A stretch of 64,000 bases of DNA from Hassallia byssoidea VB512170 (GTDB taxonomy: Bacteria; Cyanobacteriota; Cyanobacteriia; Cyanobacteriales; Nostocaceae): the NCBI RefSeq assembly GCF_000817785.2, contig NZ_JTCM02000002.1, forward strand, positions 62,001 to 126,000. The letters are read 5' to 3'. Both the position numbers and the translations under genes were made by a program. This document shows positions 17,603 to 26,680 of the stretch, piece after piece. The notes under the pieces are model-generated. The model did no database searches. It was not told the DNA's origin and saw nothing but the letters and a program-made list of their open reading frames with translations. Within the stretch, counting starts at the first letter, position 1, and each line of letters starts with the position of its first letter.

Positions 17603-18373
17603 TTACCAAGGTAATCGGCTACCATCCCAGGAAAAAAACTGCCCGCTATCTTCTTGTTGAAGCTGTTCGATAACTGCTAGTAATTGACTAACAGTTCGCT
17701 CGACTGAGAATAATTTTTCTGCTGGTACATTACCTTGAAATGGACGAGAAAGACGGGTATCAGTTGTACCTGGGTGCAATGTCACTACTATAGTTTTCGG
17801 GCTGTTTCTACCATACTCAATCGCTACTGTTCGCATAAACATATTGAGTGCAGCTTTGGATGCTCGGTAGCCATACCATCCACCAAGTTGGTTATCGCCA
17901 ATACTACCAACTTTAGCAGATATACTCGCAAAAATGCTGCGTTCTTGATGACGAAATAGCGGTAATAAATGTTTAGCAAGTAGCACAGATGCAATACTAT
18001 TAACTTGGAAGTAACGCAGCAGATTATCTGCATTTATTTGTCTTAAGCTTTTTTCTGGTTGCAATGTTTCATCATGCAGTAACCCGACACAATTGATAAC
18101 AAAGTGGAGTTTATTGACTTGTGCGCGTATCTTTTGAACGGCTTCGATAATTTGCGATTCGTCGGTAATATCTATCTGTAAACAAGTTAGTTTTTCAGAG
18201 TTTTCGCTTTCGAGAGTGATTAATTCATCAGCTAATTCTTGTTGGCGATAAGTTGCATAAATTTTGGCTATTTTGTCATCTTGTAATAATTTTTGTACAA
18301 AACCTAGACCAATACCTTGGCTGGCTCCTACAATTAATACGTTGGCATTGCTAATTTGATTAATAAAAGCCAT
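17603..18373 (-). CDS. Short-chain dehydrogenase/reductase (C-factor-like)
   Basis: 256 residues, a typical single-domain Rossmann SDR. NVLIVGASQGIGLGFVQKL is the cofactor-binding TGxxxGIG motif (with ASQ replacing TG), FVINCVGLLHDE is the NAG-like motif, and YGYRASKAALNMFMRT holds the catalytic YxxxK. VVTLHPGTTDTRLSRPF is the usual segment after the active site. Substrate unknown; it resembles C-factor-like reductases. It follows mnmE on the same strand after a 100-bp repeat block. A decayed copy of its 3' end lies at 15500-15573. Confidence 0.88.
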   Translation of the reverse strand: MAFINQISNANVLIVGASQGIGLGFVQKLLQDDKIAKIYATYRQQELADELITLESENSEKLTCLQIDITDESQIIEAVQKIRAQVNKLHFVINCVGLLHDETLQPEKSLRQINADNLLRYFQVNSIASVLLAKHLLPLFRHQERSIFASISAKVGSIGDNQLGGWYGYRASKAALNMFMRTVAIEYGRNSPKTIVVTLHPGTTDTRLSRPFQGNVPAEKLFSVERTVSQLLAVIEQLQQEDSGQFFSWDGSRLPW

Positions 18374-18390
18374 TCAATTAAAATAGTATT

Positions 18391-18481
18391 CGTAGTGAGG
18401 ACTTTAGTCCTCTTATTATACCGTAGTGAGGACTTTAGTCCTCTTATTATACTCGGAGGACGACTAAAGTCGTCACTACTT
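18391..18481. repeat. Direct and inverted 31-bp repeat overlapping the mnmE stop
   Basis: Two direct copies of a 31-bp unit starting CGTAGTGAGGACTTTAGTCC (18391-18421 and 18422-18452) are followed by the inverted partner GGACGACTAAAGTCGTCACTAC (read in parts GGACGACTAAAG, TCGTCACTAC) at 18457-18479. The mnmE stop codon (18476-18478) is inside the inverted copy. Each unit carries its own GGACTTTAGTCC palindrome. Confidence 0.8.
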
Positions 18482-19864
18482 ACCAATGCAAAACTTATGA
18501 AAAATCCGGTCGAGAACTGATTCTGTAACTTCCTCACCTGTGATTTGCCCTAATGCATAAATTGCACTTCGTAAGTCAATTGTCCAAAAATCGAATGGTA
18601 ATTGTTGGGCAATTGTTGCTTGCACTTGTTCTAATGATATTTTAGCTTGTGTTAACGCGGCTGCTTGTCTTTGATTAATTGCTAAATCCATATCAGCAGC
18701 TTGAACTTTTCCAGTTTTAACTATTTCTAAAATAGCTTTTTCTAAAGCATCAATTCCTTGATTATTAGCGGCTGCGGTTTGAACAACTTGGCTAATATTT
18801 GTCGGATATTGAATAGATGCAATATAATGCGTCTCTACGAGGTCGATTTTATTGAGAACCAAAATTAACGGACGGTGTTGCACTTGCAAGTAAATTTCCG
18901 CATCGCTTTGAGTCCAACCGGCGGAAGCGTCGATGGTAAGTAATACTAAATCAGCCGCACTTGCAGCACGACGCGATCGCTCGACGCCAATCTTCTCTAC
19001 TTGGTCAACGGTATCGCGAATACCAGCCGTATCCAGCACTTGCACGGGTATTCCACCAACAACTAGCTGCGATTCAACTACATCGCGGGTGGTTCCGGGC
19101 AAGTCGGTAACAATAGCGCGATCGCTTTGGCTCCATGCATTCAACAAACTCGATTTTCCCACGTTCGGACGCCCGACAATCGCCACTTTTAAACCTGTGC
19201 GTAACAGTTCGCCTTTTTCTGATGTTGCTAATAACTTAATTATTTCTGCGGTAATTCTCTCAATTTCTGATATGATCGCTTTATCATCCAGCGGAGGTAA
19301 GTCTTCCTCAAAGTCGATGCGAGCTTCGATTTCCGCTAAAATATCCAAGCAGTTAGCGCGTAACTGACGGATCGGATGAGCTAATTTCCCCTGCAAACCA
19401 GCTAATGCTGCTTGTGCTGCTTGAGGAGATTTTGCACCCACCAAATCAGCAATACTCTCAGCTTGAGTTAAATCTAGTCGCCCATTCAAAAAAGCGCGGA
19501 GGGTAAATTCTCCCGGTTGAGCCAGTCTTGCGCCACTTTCCAAACACAGTTGCAACACTTGCTGCACGGCGATAATTCCTCCGTGGCAATGAAATTCTAC
19601 CACATCTTCACGAGTGTAAGAGCGGGGTGCTTTCATAATCAACAAAAGTGCTTCATCCACCAGTGCTGCGGAAAGCGGATGGCGAATGTAACCGTAGAGA
19701 ATGCGGTGAGATTCCCAAACTTGATTACCAGGTGCATGAAAAAGAGTTTCGGCGATTTGCAAAGCTTTATTACCAGATAAGCGCACAATTCCCACACTAC
19801 CCTGTTGCGGAACAACAGCAGTAGCGATCGCCGCGATCGTGCCAATTGTAGCAAATTCCGACAT
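18476..19864 (-). CDS. mnmE: tRNA modification GTPase MnmE
   Basis: 462 residues, full length. The N-terminal tetrahydrofolate-binding domain shows [21 protein letters not shown]-type start and [18 protein letters not shown]. The G domain has [14 protein letters not shown] (G1), [10 protein letters not shown] (G2), [20 protein letters not shown] (G3) and LNKIDLV (G4). The C-terminus ends FCIGK, the conserved CIGK cysteine motif. With MnmG it modifies U34 of certain tRNAs (5-carboxymethylaminomethyl or 5-taurinomethyl-type groups). Start ATG at 19864. The stop codon falls inside a dispersed repeat. Confidence 0.97.
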   Translation of the reverse strand: MSEFATIGTIAAIATAVVPQQGSVGIVRLSGNKALQIAETLFHAPGNQVWESHRILYGYIRHPLSAALVDEALLLIMKAPRSYTREDVVEFHCHGGIIAVQQVLQLCLESGARLAQPGEFTLRAFLNGRLDLTQAESIADLVGAKSPQAAQAALAGLQGKLAHPIRQLRANCLDILAEIEARIDFEEDLPPLDDKAIISEIERITAEIIKLLATSEKGELLRTGLKVAIVGRPNVGKSSLLNAWSQSDRAIVTDLPGTTRDVVESQLVVGGIPVQVLDTAGIRDTVDQVEKIGVERSRRAASAADLVLLTIDASAGWTQSDAEIYLQVQHRPLILVLNKIDLVETHYIASIQYPTNISQVVQTAAANNQGIDALEKAILEIVKTGKVQAADMDLAINQRQAAALTQAKISLEQVQATIAQQLPFDFWTIDLRSAIYALGQITGEEVTESVLDRIFHKFCIGK

Positions 19865-20098
19865 GAGCGCTTTTTCAACCCAGATACTTTATCTATTTTC
19901 GATTTTAGAAACGTTGCTGTACAAGTGCAGTGAGAATTTTAGATTTGAAATTTTAGAAATGTTACATTGAATGTCTCACAGCACAGCCATAACGTTAATA
20001 TTTATTTTGAAGAATACAGAAAAATACCAGTATTTCTGCTTATAAGTAGGAATTACTCTAGATTAGCGTTCTCAAAATCTATAGTAAAGGAGGTCAGC

Positions 20099-20290
20099 GT
20101 GGAAGAGGGTAAAGTAAATAATCCCCAAACCAGCGACAACAATCAAGTTGACTCAGAAAAATCTCATGTAGAATCAACGTCAAAGTTCATTCAAGAAACT
20201 TCGTTAGACAAAATGCATGAAATAGCGGAAGCAGCGAGAATGAAAAAACTCATGGAACCGCCTAAATGGATTTTACCTGAAGATATTTAA
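20099..20290 (+). CDS. Small acidic protein of unknown function
   Basis: The frame opens at 19967, but the best start is a GTG at 20099 preceded by a near-perfect ribosome-binding site AAAGGAGGT four bases away. That gives 63 residues, VEEGKVNNPQTSDNN... to MEPPKWILPEDI. The first half is hydrophilic and likely disordered; the second half has an amphipathic helix (ETSLDKMHEIAEAARMKKL) and a conserved-looking PPKWILPEDI end. No family recognised. It is divergent from mnmE and is followed by two GTAGAGAC palindromes. Confidence 0.55.
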   Translation: MEEGKVNNPQTSDNNQVDSEKSHVESTSKFIQETSLDKMHEIAEAARMKKLMEPPKWILPEDI

Positions 20291-20292
20291 AA

Positions 20293-20350
20293 GTAGAGAC
20301 GTTCCGTTGGAACGTCTGTAGTGTAGAGACGTTCCGTTGGAACGTCTGTA
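20293..20350. repeat. GTAGAGAC palindromes, copies 3 and 4 in tandem
   Basis: Two copies of the palindrome with arms GTAGAGACGTTCC and GGAACGTCTGTA at 20293-20320 and 20323-20350. Both have the same T-to-G change in one arm, so the second probably arose by local duplication. Confidence 0.8.
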
Positions 20351-20374
20351 CGAATAGCCAGGATATTGCCTTTG

Positions 20375-21064
20375 CTAAATAGAGTCTGGATCGATATTTA
20401 ATTCTCGCAGCTTTGCCGCCAAGCGTTCAACTTTTTGTTGAGCCAATTCTTTCTGCTGACGTTCTGACTGCACTTGTTCTTCTGGTGTTGTAACCAGTTG
20501 TCCTTCAGAAGTGAAAAAGCGTAACTTTTCTTCATGCACTCCCAAATATAACCCAAGCTGTTTACTCCACAACCAGCCTAGGGGGTTGGGTTGCAATGGT
20601 TGATATTCACCACCTTCCAAAATAAATCCCGCAAATTCTAAATTATTTGGATCGAACCAAAAGTAATCTGGTGTGCGAAAAATATCTTGATAAATTTGTT
20701 TTTTTAAATTTTTATCAGTCGCCGCTGTTAAATCGGAAAGAAGCTCTACAATCACATTGGGATATTTGCCATCTTCTTGCCAGACAACCCAACTTTTGCG
20801 TGCAGCGCGGTAGCTTCCCAGCACGACAAAAAAATCTGGTCCTTTGAAGTCTTCTGATTTGGGCTGGCGTGAACTATAGTAAACGGTGAGATTACCCGAT
20901 GCATAGAAATCGTTGCGGTTTTGCCACAACCAGTCAATAGACTGGATTAGCAGCATCATTTGCTGGCGATGTAAGTCAGATTCCAAAGGCGGTTCTTGAC
21001 TATATAAATCCCCTGGTGGAAATATAACATTTTCTGGCGTTTCTAAATCTTTGGCGACAGACAT
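20375..21064 (-). CDS. Uma2-family protein, member 1
   Basis: 229 residues. Uma2 proteins have a PD-(D/E)XK nuclease-like core; here the motifs are GPDFFVVLG (Asp), NVIVELLSDLTAATDKNLKK (Glu and Lys) and TPDYFWFDP. A C-terminal coiled coil (EQVQSERQQKELAQQKVERL) ends in LRELNIDPDSI. The closest relative in the window is the gene at 44570-45301: both start MSVA(K/Q)DL.TPE.VIFPPGDLY. The family is hugely expanded in cyanobacteria and its role is unclear. Start ATG at 21064. Confidence 0.85.
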   Translation of the reverse strand: MSVAKDLETPENVIFPPGDLYSQEPPLESDLHRQQMMLLIQSIDWLWQNRNDFYASGNLTVYYSSRQPKSEDFKGPDFFVVLGSYRAARKSWVVWQEDGKYPNVIVELLSDLTAATDKNLKKQIYQDIFRTPDYFWFDPNNLEFAGFILEGGEYQPLQPNPLGWLWSKQLGLYLGVHEEKLRFFTSEGQLVTTPEEQVQSERQQKELAQQKVERLAAKLRELNIDPDSI

Positions 21065-21138
21065 AGTAGCTAGTGTCTAACTGGTATAAGTTTAGCGTAG
21101 TTGTGAGGCGGAATTGCTGTTAGGGAAGGAGTGTAATT

Positions 21139-23265
21139 TTACTCTTTAACTCTGAGACTTTGAGCCGCGAGATAGATTTTACTCCATTCGCCCATTACCT
21201 GATGGGTTTTGAGTTTTAACTGTTGAGCGATTTCTTCGATGGATTTGCCTGCTTTTCTAAGAGACAATACCTGCCGCTCGATAGGAGTTATTTGTTGATG
21301 TAATTGCTGCCATTGCTGCGGTGTTAATCCTAAGTTGTGTTCGTCTAGAGAAATTTCTAGCCAGTTATCTACTAGCTCCGGTTTGCCTTTGACGGCAAAG
21401 ACACGCACGGCATGGTAGCTAATTTTCTCCCGCAGTCGATAAACTTCTTTAATTGGCTTATTTAGTTTTTTGGCGATTTCATCTTGGGATTTGCCTTGCA
21501 GATACAGTCGCAACCACTCTACTGCGTCTTGTCCGAGATTTTCTTGTAGATAAGTTTCAAATTCTTGCAGTACTGAGTGACGCAGTACTTGCTGTTCTTC
21601 TAGTTGTTGTGCTTCAAGATATTCGGCGATCGCCTGATTATCGGCTAAGTTAACGCGGTTGTTGTTGTCGTCTGTGAGAATTTCTTCAGAAACTAGTTTA
21701 ATTAAATCGCTACCAGGCACTTGGGTTAAACCACCACGCTGGGTACGTCGCAAGTAATTTACGAAACGGTAAGCCAATAACGGTTGATTGCGTACTGGTC
21801 GCAAGCAATATTCTTCCATGCTGGCAAACAGCAAAGAATTCTGTAGTCTGGCATCGGTTGTAAACTCGGCGATGTCAGCCATTTGCTGCTGCATGTAGTT
21901 ATCGCTTTGCAGTAATTCTTGAAGTACTTCTTGCAATACATCCACGACACTGCGTTGGCGATCGCGACTCAGAGAAATCCAAGTCTGGATTTTATTACGT
22001 AATGTCACTAAACTCCCCAGCCGAGTTATCAAGTTGCGATAACCACGTTCTCGCGCTATACCCAAGTAGCGCTGGCATAAAATCCGATAGCGATATTCCA
22101 TCGCTTGCTTGGCGATATCCAGTTCCTTAGGATTAAGCAAGTCAAACCGTTTTGAGTTACTTCCCAAAAGCCAGAGAATAATACTTTCCCTGTTTGCTTC
22201 GCTTTGTTCTGGACACTCTGCTGCCAAACGTTGGCGCCAATATAGCGTCAGTTTTTCTGACTCTGAAGCCATAGCGAGATTGCGCTCCTCGAAACCCTGT
22301 TCTAGAGTTACGATCCGCCGTTTCCCAGAAGCCGCATAAAGTCCATAGATGGCTTCTACTTCCGCCGATTTTGTGGTATGCGCTCTGGGCTGTGCAGTGG
22401 GGATTCTCTCTTCCTGAGAAGCTACAACTTGCACATTCTCGACAGGAATACCTAATATTTCAGTCAGCTTGCCTTCTCTATACAGAGCCAAAATTTTCTC
22501 AAGCCCCTCTTGAGAACCTTCTAAAACTAGCTTTACACTGCCTGCTTCAATTTTCTGTAGTGTCAAGGATGCATCTCCGGAAATTTGACGCAAATGGGCA
22601 ATAATAGCTTCTGCTAATGGTTTGTTAACTTCATCAATAGTGGCGCTTAATACAAGTATATATTTAGCTGGCTCTAGGTTATTTTTTATAGGCTTTGTTT
22701 TTTCGTAAAGAACAGGGGTTAAATGCTCTGGAATATTATGTATTTGAATTTCCGCACAGCCAAACTTGAATGCTTTTTCAATTGAACGGTTTGCACCAAG
22801 CGCTTTATAAAACCCAACAGCAAATTCACTTGCTGCTTTATCACCAATTGCTTGGTTCATACCAATAACGAAATCTATATGCTGAGAAATTGCTTTTGCC
22901 TGAGTTTCTGAATAACAAGCATTCAAGACTACACAATAAACTTGTTCATTTACAAGTTCAAACAATGCAGCCAAAGCATCAGGTGTCACAGGCTGAATTT
23001 TTCCCGATCCATTCTCAAAATAAAGCTCCCCAGTATTTGTGCCATGACCGGAAAAATGTACAATATGAGGTTCTACATCCAGTATTGCATCACTGATATC
23101 TCCAGGACGCACGCTCCACCGTTGCTCTAACGAGAATTTCTCTCGGTATTTAGCTAGTTGCAGCCTTTGTTGAATATCTCGCAACTCTTGCCCCAAACGC
23201 AACCGAGAAGCATCACTGGGATCTGATGCTAAAAACAAAATTTTAATCGGGCGATCGCTATTCAT
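21139..23265 (-). CDS. CHAT-domain protease fused to HetZ-like DNA-binding region
   Basis: About 708 residues from the ATG at 23265 (a GTG five codons earlier is also possible; numbering here counts from that GTG). Residues 10-195 form a CHAT (caspase-like) domain: IVHFSGHG gives the catalytic His (79) and VVLNACYSETQA the Cys (122). Residues about 205-288 are a compact alpha/beta module (LVLSATIDEVNK, SGDASLTLQKIEAGSVKLVL, LTEILGIPVENV) resembling TRADD-N-type or effector-associated adaptor domains. From about 330 the rest resembles HetZ-type regulators of filamentous cyanobacteria: LGSLVTLRNKIQTWISLSRD, NYLRRTQRGGLTQVP, then two helix-turn-helix-like stretches (SQDEIAKKLNKPIKEVYRLR; SIEEIAQQLKLKTHQVM). 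CHAT enzymes are proteases in prokaryotic conflict systems; HetZ is a heterocyst regulator. The fusion suggests a DNA-binding protein controlled by proteolysis. The HetZ assignment is from memory of the family, not a search. Confidence 0.6.
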   Translation of the reverse strand: MNSDRPIKILFLASDPSDASRLRLGQELRDIQQRLQLAKYREKFSLEQRWSVRPGDISDAILDVEPHIVHFSGHGTNTGELYFENGSGKIQPVTPDALAALFELVNEQVYCVVLNACYSETQAKAISQHIDFVIGMNQAIGDKAASEFAVGFYKALGANRSIEKAFKFGCAEIQIHNIPEHLTPVLYEKTKPIKNNLEPAKYILVLSATIDEVNKPLAEAIIAHLRQISGDASLTLQKIEAGSVKLVLEGSQEGLEKILALYREGKLTEILGIPVENVQVVASQEERIPTAQPRAHTTKSAEVEAIYGLYAASGKRRIVTLEQGFEERNLAMASESEKLTLYWRQRLAAECPEQSEANRESIILWLLGSNSKRFDLLNPKELDIAKQAMEYRYRILCQRYLGIARERGYRNLITRLGSLVTLRNKIQTWISLSRDRQRSVVDVLQEVLQELLQSDNYMQQQMADIAEFTTDARLQNSLLFASMEEYCLRPVRNQPLLAYRFVNYLRRTQRGGLTQVPGSDLIKLVSEEILTDDNNNRVNLADNQAIAEYLEAQQLEEQQVLRHSVLQEFETYLQENLGQDAVEWLRLYLQGKSQDEIAKKLNKPIKEVYRLREKISYHAVRVFAVKGKPELVDNWLEISLDEHNLGLTPQQWQQLHQQITPIERQVLSLRKAGKSIEEIAQQLKLKTHQVMGEWSKIYLAAQSLRVKE

Positions 23266-23333
23266 CCAGAAGCGTTGCACAAGTGTAATTGGTTACTAAT
23301 ATAGCTTCAAAGGCGCCCTCACCATTCATATCA

Positions 23334-24965
23334 CTAAATATCCAACCCCACAACTGTTAGCTCAGGTGGATGTTCAACCGTAAACTGATAATACACCTCT
23401 CTTCGCTCTTCGGGTGCAAGAGTTAACAACCATTCCAAAATTCCCATTTCTCCAAGTTGAATTTGTGGGTTACTGCGAATCAGACGCACTTTAATTTGCT
23501 CGTTGCGACTAACTGGCAATTGTTCGGTTAATTTTAAATTAACTTCTGAGTTAAGTAAGTTAGTAATTATCAAGCGATAACTATAAGTAATCCGCCGCTG
23601 ATTGCCAATTAATTTTTTGTCTACCTGACGCTCAACTAACTCCCGCACAATTTTCAAATTTTCTTCAATTCCTAAGTTAAGTTTGAATTCTTGCCCTGCT
23701 ACAATATTATCTAATTGTGTTGTTCCCACAAAAATATTGTCGCGGAAAATATTCGCTTTACCTGGTAGCAAAGTTGCACCGTTAACGCTATTTTTCACAT
23801 TAGCTTGCAAATAAGCAAAGCTTACCAAGCGCGGCATTGCTATATAATCAAAATTACAAGGATAATCGTCATTGAATATTGTTGTTTTATGAGGTGAACC
23901 ATCACTGGGAATGTTACCGCCAACGCTTAATTTAAAGGTAACTACGCTTCCTTGTTTTGATACTTCAGCAACAACAGTTTCCGCAGCAATTAAAGTTTCT
24001 TCTGTCTCGTCGGATTCATTGTAACTATCTTCAGCCGCACCCGCGATCGCCATCGGAGCCGCAGGTATGGACATCGGTCTTTGTCGTACTCGTCGTGTCG
24101 TCATTAATTGCGCGGCAGGATGTGGTACGTCTATATACCACGGTTGCAGTTTAGGCGGTAGTGTACCTAGTCCGGGTTTGGCGGTAGAACAAGTGATATC
24201 AACGTTTATCCAATCTTCGCCAGTGTTTTGGGTGATTTCTGCTAAGTAGCCAAGATGCACAGTATCGCTGGTACTGCTAACCCGCAAGTCATAAAGTGGA
24301 TTCCAACTAGCGCTATTAACTAGGTAGGAAACCTCTAGCTCAAATTCTCCTGCACCGACAGGCTCTATTGCCACAATCAAGCTAACACTTTCTTTAGGTA
24401 ATGGTGTTTGGATTTTTTGTAAAGAAGCGTAAAGTACTTGTAGCTGCTTGTCTAATTCTTGTTGTTGGCTTTTGCATTCCCCAGAAGCGATCGCATATTC
24501 GCTATATTGGCTACCCAAAAAGTTGAGGAAATCCAATGTTTCGCTCAAGCTGAGATTTTTCCGTGCCAAACTCTGTGCGAATGGATCTTCTGTCTTTTCG
24601 CGCAAACCGGCGATAAAACTAGATTGTAAGGCGAAAGCATCCACTTGCGCTTGGAGGTTACGCTTTTCGGCTTCTATTTGCTGAATTTGCCGATGATATT
24701 GTGCTACTCGTTCAGCCACGGGTTCGGTAGTGAAAATGCGATCGCTACTCACTCCCAACAACCGCACCGCTACTGAACCATTCCCGCTAACCCTGACAGA
24801 CTCAGTTTCTATCATCGGTAATGCGGTAATTACTAATGAGCGTTCTTGTCCTGTTAAAGACACTATACCGCGTCGTGACACTAAAGCTTTGTCAGCGTAC
24901 ACCGTCACAGCTTTAATCTGGGTGTCTACTATTTTCGTTTCATAGTTCGTTTCCGGGTTAACCAC
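23334..24965 (-). CDS. MuiA/DUF4139 family protein
   Basis: 543 residues. The N-terminal part has AVTVYADKALVSRRGIVSLTG and LPMIETESVRVSGNG, the DUF4140 start of the mucoidy-inhibitor A family. A coiled coil (about 85-190; RNLQAQVDAF) follows, then the DUF4139 beta domain with VSYLVNSASWNPLYDLRV, YLAEITQNTGEDWINVDITC and STAKPGLGTLPPKLQPWYID (given in parts). The end, VYYQFTVEHPPELTVVGLD, is the usual C-terminus. No signal peptide. Function is unknown in cyanobacteria. It lies upstream of the CHAT protein gene on the same strand with a 68-bp gap, so co-transcription is possible. Confidence 0.85.
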   Translation of the reverse strand: MVNPETNYETKIVDTQIKAVTVYADKALVSRRGIVSLTGQERSLVITALPMIETESVRVSGNGSVAVRLLGVSSDRIFTTEPVAERVAQYHRQIQQIEAEKRNLQAQVDAFALQSSFIAGLREKTEDPFAQSLARKNLSLSETLDFLNFLGSQYSEYAIASGECKSQQQELDKQLQVLYASLQKIQTPLPKESVSLIVAIEPVGAGEFELEVSYLVNSASWNPLYDLRVSSTSDTVHLGYLAEITQNTGEDWINVDITCSTAKPGLGTLPPKLQPWYIDVPHPAAQLMTTRRVRQRPMSIPAAPMAIAGAAEDSYNESDETEETLIAAETVVAEVSKQGSVVTFKLSVGGNIPSDGSPHKTTIFNDDYPCNFDYIAMPRLVSFAYLQANVKNSVNGATLLPGKANIFRDNIFVGTTQLDNIVAGQEFKLNLGIEENLKIVRELVERQVDKKLIGNQRRITYSYRLIITNLLNSEVNLKLTEQLPVSRNEQIKVRLIRSNPQIQLGEMGILEWLLTLAPEERREVYYQFTVEHPPELTVVGLDI

Positions 24966-25141
24966 AGTCAGTTTTCCCCAAGTTAATGTTTGTGCAGGTT
25001 AATTTTTAATGATTAACAGTCTAACCGTCAAGTTATTTGGCAATTTGGTCAATGGAATTGACAAGTGTGGAAAATGAAGTTAGGTGTAAGGGTTTTAAGT
25101 CCTCTTACACCCAAAACTACAATACCCCCATATTTTATAAG

Positions 25142-26128
25142 TTAATTACCTCCCTCAACACTGCTATAAACCGGAGAAATGCTGTTTTGTACCATCTTAT
25201 TCGCTGCGTCTAATAGATACTCAAAGTAAGTACGAGCAACGATAGATAGCTGTTTGCCATTCGGATAGACCATGTACCAAGTTCGCTTAATGGGGAAGTG
25301 TTCTACATCCAAAATAGTTAATTCTGCTGTGTTTGGCATTAAGGTATGGCGAGATAAAACGGAAATACCTAAACCACCGGCGATCGCTTGCTTAATTGCC
25401 TCATTACTTCCCAATTCCAGCTTGACTTTCACCTTTATGTCATGTTCATCAAAAAGACTTTGCACAGCACGTCGCGTTCCCGAACCTGGTTCTCGCATAA
25501 TAAAAGGTTCATTCGCAAGACGTTCTATAGGAATATTTTTTTCCTTAGCTAGCGGATGATTTGCTGGTGCAAGAACTACTAAAGGATTATCTAAAAAGGG
25601 CTGGCAATTCACATCAAGATGTTCTGGCACTTGACTTATAATATACAAGTCGTCCAAATTGTTAATCATCCTTTCTAAAATACGTTCGTGATTAGTTACT
25701 TGCAAAGATATCTCTATGCCAGGATAAAGTTGGCAAAATGGACCCAACAAACGCGGTACAAAATATTTTGCTGTTGTAATTGCTGCTAAACGTAATTGTC
25801 CTTGTTTTAGCCCTTTTAAATTTGCAACTTTCATTTCAAATTGGGCTATTGTCTCAAAAATTTGGCGGCAAGTTGCAAATAATTCTCTTCCCGCTTCTGT
25901 TAGAAATAAGCGCTTACCTACTTGCTCAAATAATGGCAAACCCACCGATTTTGTCAGTTGTTTGATTTGCATTGAGACAGTCGGTTGAGTGAGAAAAAGT
26001 TCTTCTGCGGCGCGAGTAAAGCTACCATGCCGTGCCGCCGCCTCAAACACCTTTAACTGGTGCAGCGTCGCTTGGTTCAAGGGTAATTCTCCTGTAATAG
26101 CAATTTGTCGATATAAATTTAGTATCAC
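25142..26128 (-). CDS. LysR-family regulator, CmpR/CbbR-like
   Basis: 328 residues. Winged helix at the N-terminus: LHQLKVFEAAARHGSFTRAA, then EELFLTQPTVSMQIKQL and LPLFEQVGKRLFLTEAGREL. The C-terminal co-inducer domain shows LRLAAITTAKYFVPRLLGPF and GLGISVLSRHTLM. The helix sequence is the CmpR type (LHQLKVFEAAARH), which activates inorganic-carbon transport genes in cyanobacteria under low CO2 in response to photorespiratory metabolites. Its position just downstream of the carboxysome operon supports a role in carbon-concentrating gene control, although CmpR, RbcR and NdhR are close relatives and exact orthology is not proven here. Confidence 0.82.
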   Translation of the reverse strand: MILNLYRQIAITGELPLNQATLHQLKVFEAAARHGSFTRAAEELFLTQPTVSMQIKQLTKSVGLPLFEQVGKRLFLTEAGRELFATCRQIFETIAQFEMKVANLKGLKQGQLRLAAITTAKYFVPRLLGPFCQLYPGIEISLQVTNHERILERMINNLDDLYIISQVPEHLDVNCQPFLDNPLVVLAPANHPLAKEKNIPIERLANEPFIMREPGSGTRRAVQSLFDEHDIKVKVKLELGSNEAIKQAIAGGLGISVLSRHTLMPNTAELTILDVEHFPIKRTWYMVYPNGKQLSIVARTYFEYLLDAANKMVQNSISPVYSSVEGGN

Positions 26129-26389
26129 GTAACACTCATAAATGATAGAGTGTCGCCCACCAAAAAGTTATCAACGATAGTATATAGATGATTATCTATT
26201 ATTGCGATTAGAATATTTGTATTTTCTTTATGTAAGTTCCAAGTTATTATCAGAACAACAAGCAAAGCGTAAGATGCCTTTCAGCCAACGTTGCACACCT
26301 TAAAGGTATGTTTCGAGGGGTAGTAACTTATGTTCTATTAACATCATCACCATAGGTGTGTACAACGTTTTTTTTAACTTGAGGCATTT

Positions 26390-26525
26390 ATTATTAGTTG
26401 TTAATTGTTAGTTGTTAGTTGTTAGTTGTTGTTTGTTAGTTGTTAGTTGTTAGTTGTTGTTTGTTAGTTGTTGTTTGTTAGTTGTTGGTTGTTAGTTGTT
26501 GGTTGTTAGTTGTTGGTTGACGGTT
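26390..26525. repeat. GTTAGTT heptad tandem repeat
   Basis: About 130 bp of TTGTTAG/TTGTTTG/TTGTTGG heptads in the 552-bp spacer between the LysR gene and ccmO. It is followed by ACTAACCAC/CACTATCCAAATTC repeats up to 26680. The remaining 26129-26389 should contain the regulator's promoter. Another repeat lies in the ndhD4-cupB spacer (35782-35830) and upstream of the radical SAM gene (47523-47600). Confidence 0.8.
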
Positions 26526-26680
26526 AACAGTCAACACTCAACAGTTATCCACGCTCCTACTAACCACGCTCCTACTAACCACTTCCACTAACCACTTTCA
26601 CTATCCAAATTCCACTATCCAAATTCCACTATCCACTAACTCCTAACTCCTACTCCGTTCTCCTAACTCCTAACTAATAA

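Noticed and set aside
26390-26525. Regular short repeats that could be mistaken for a CRISPR array
   Set aside because: Units are 7 bp without unique spacers; no cas genes are in the window.
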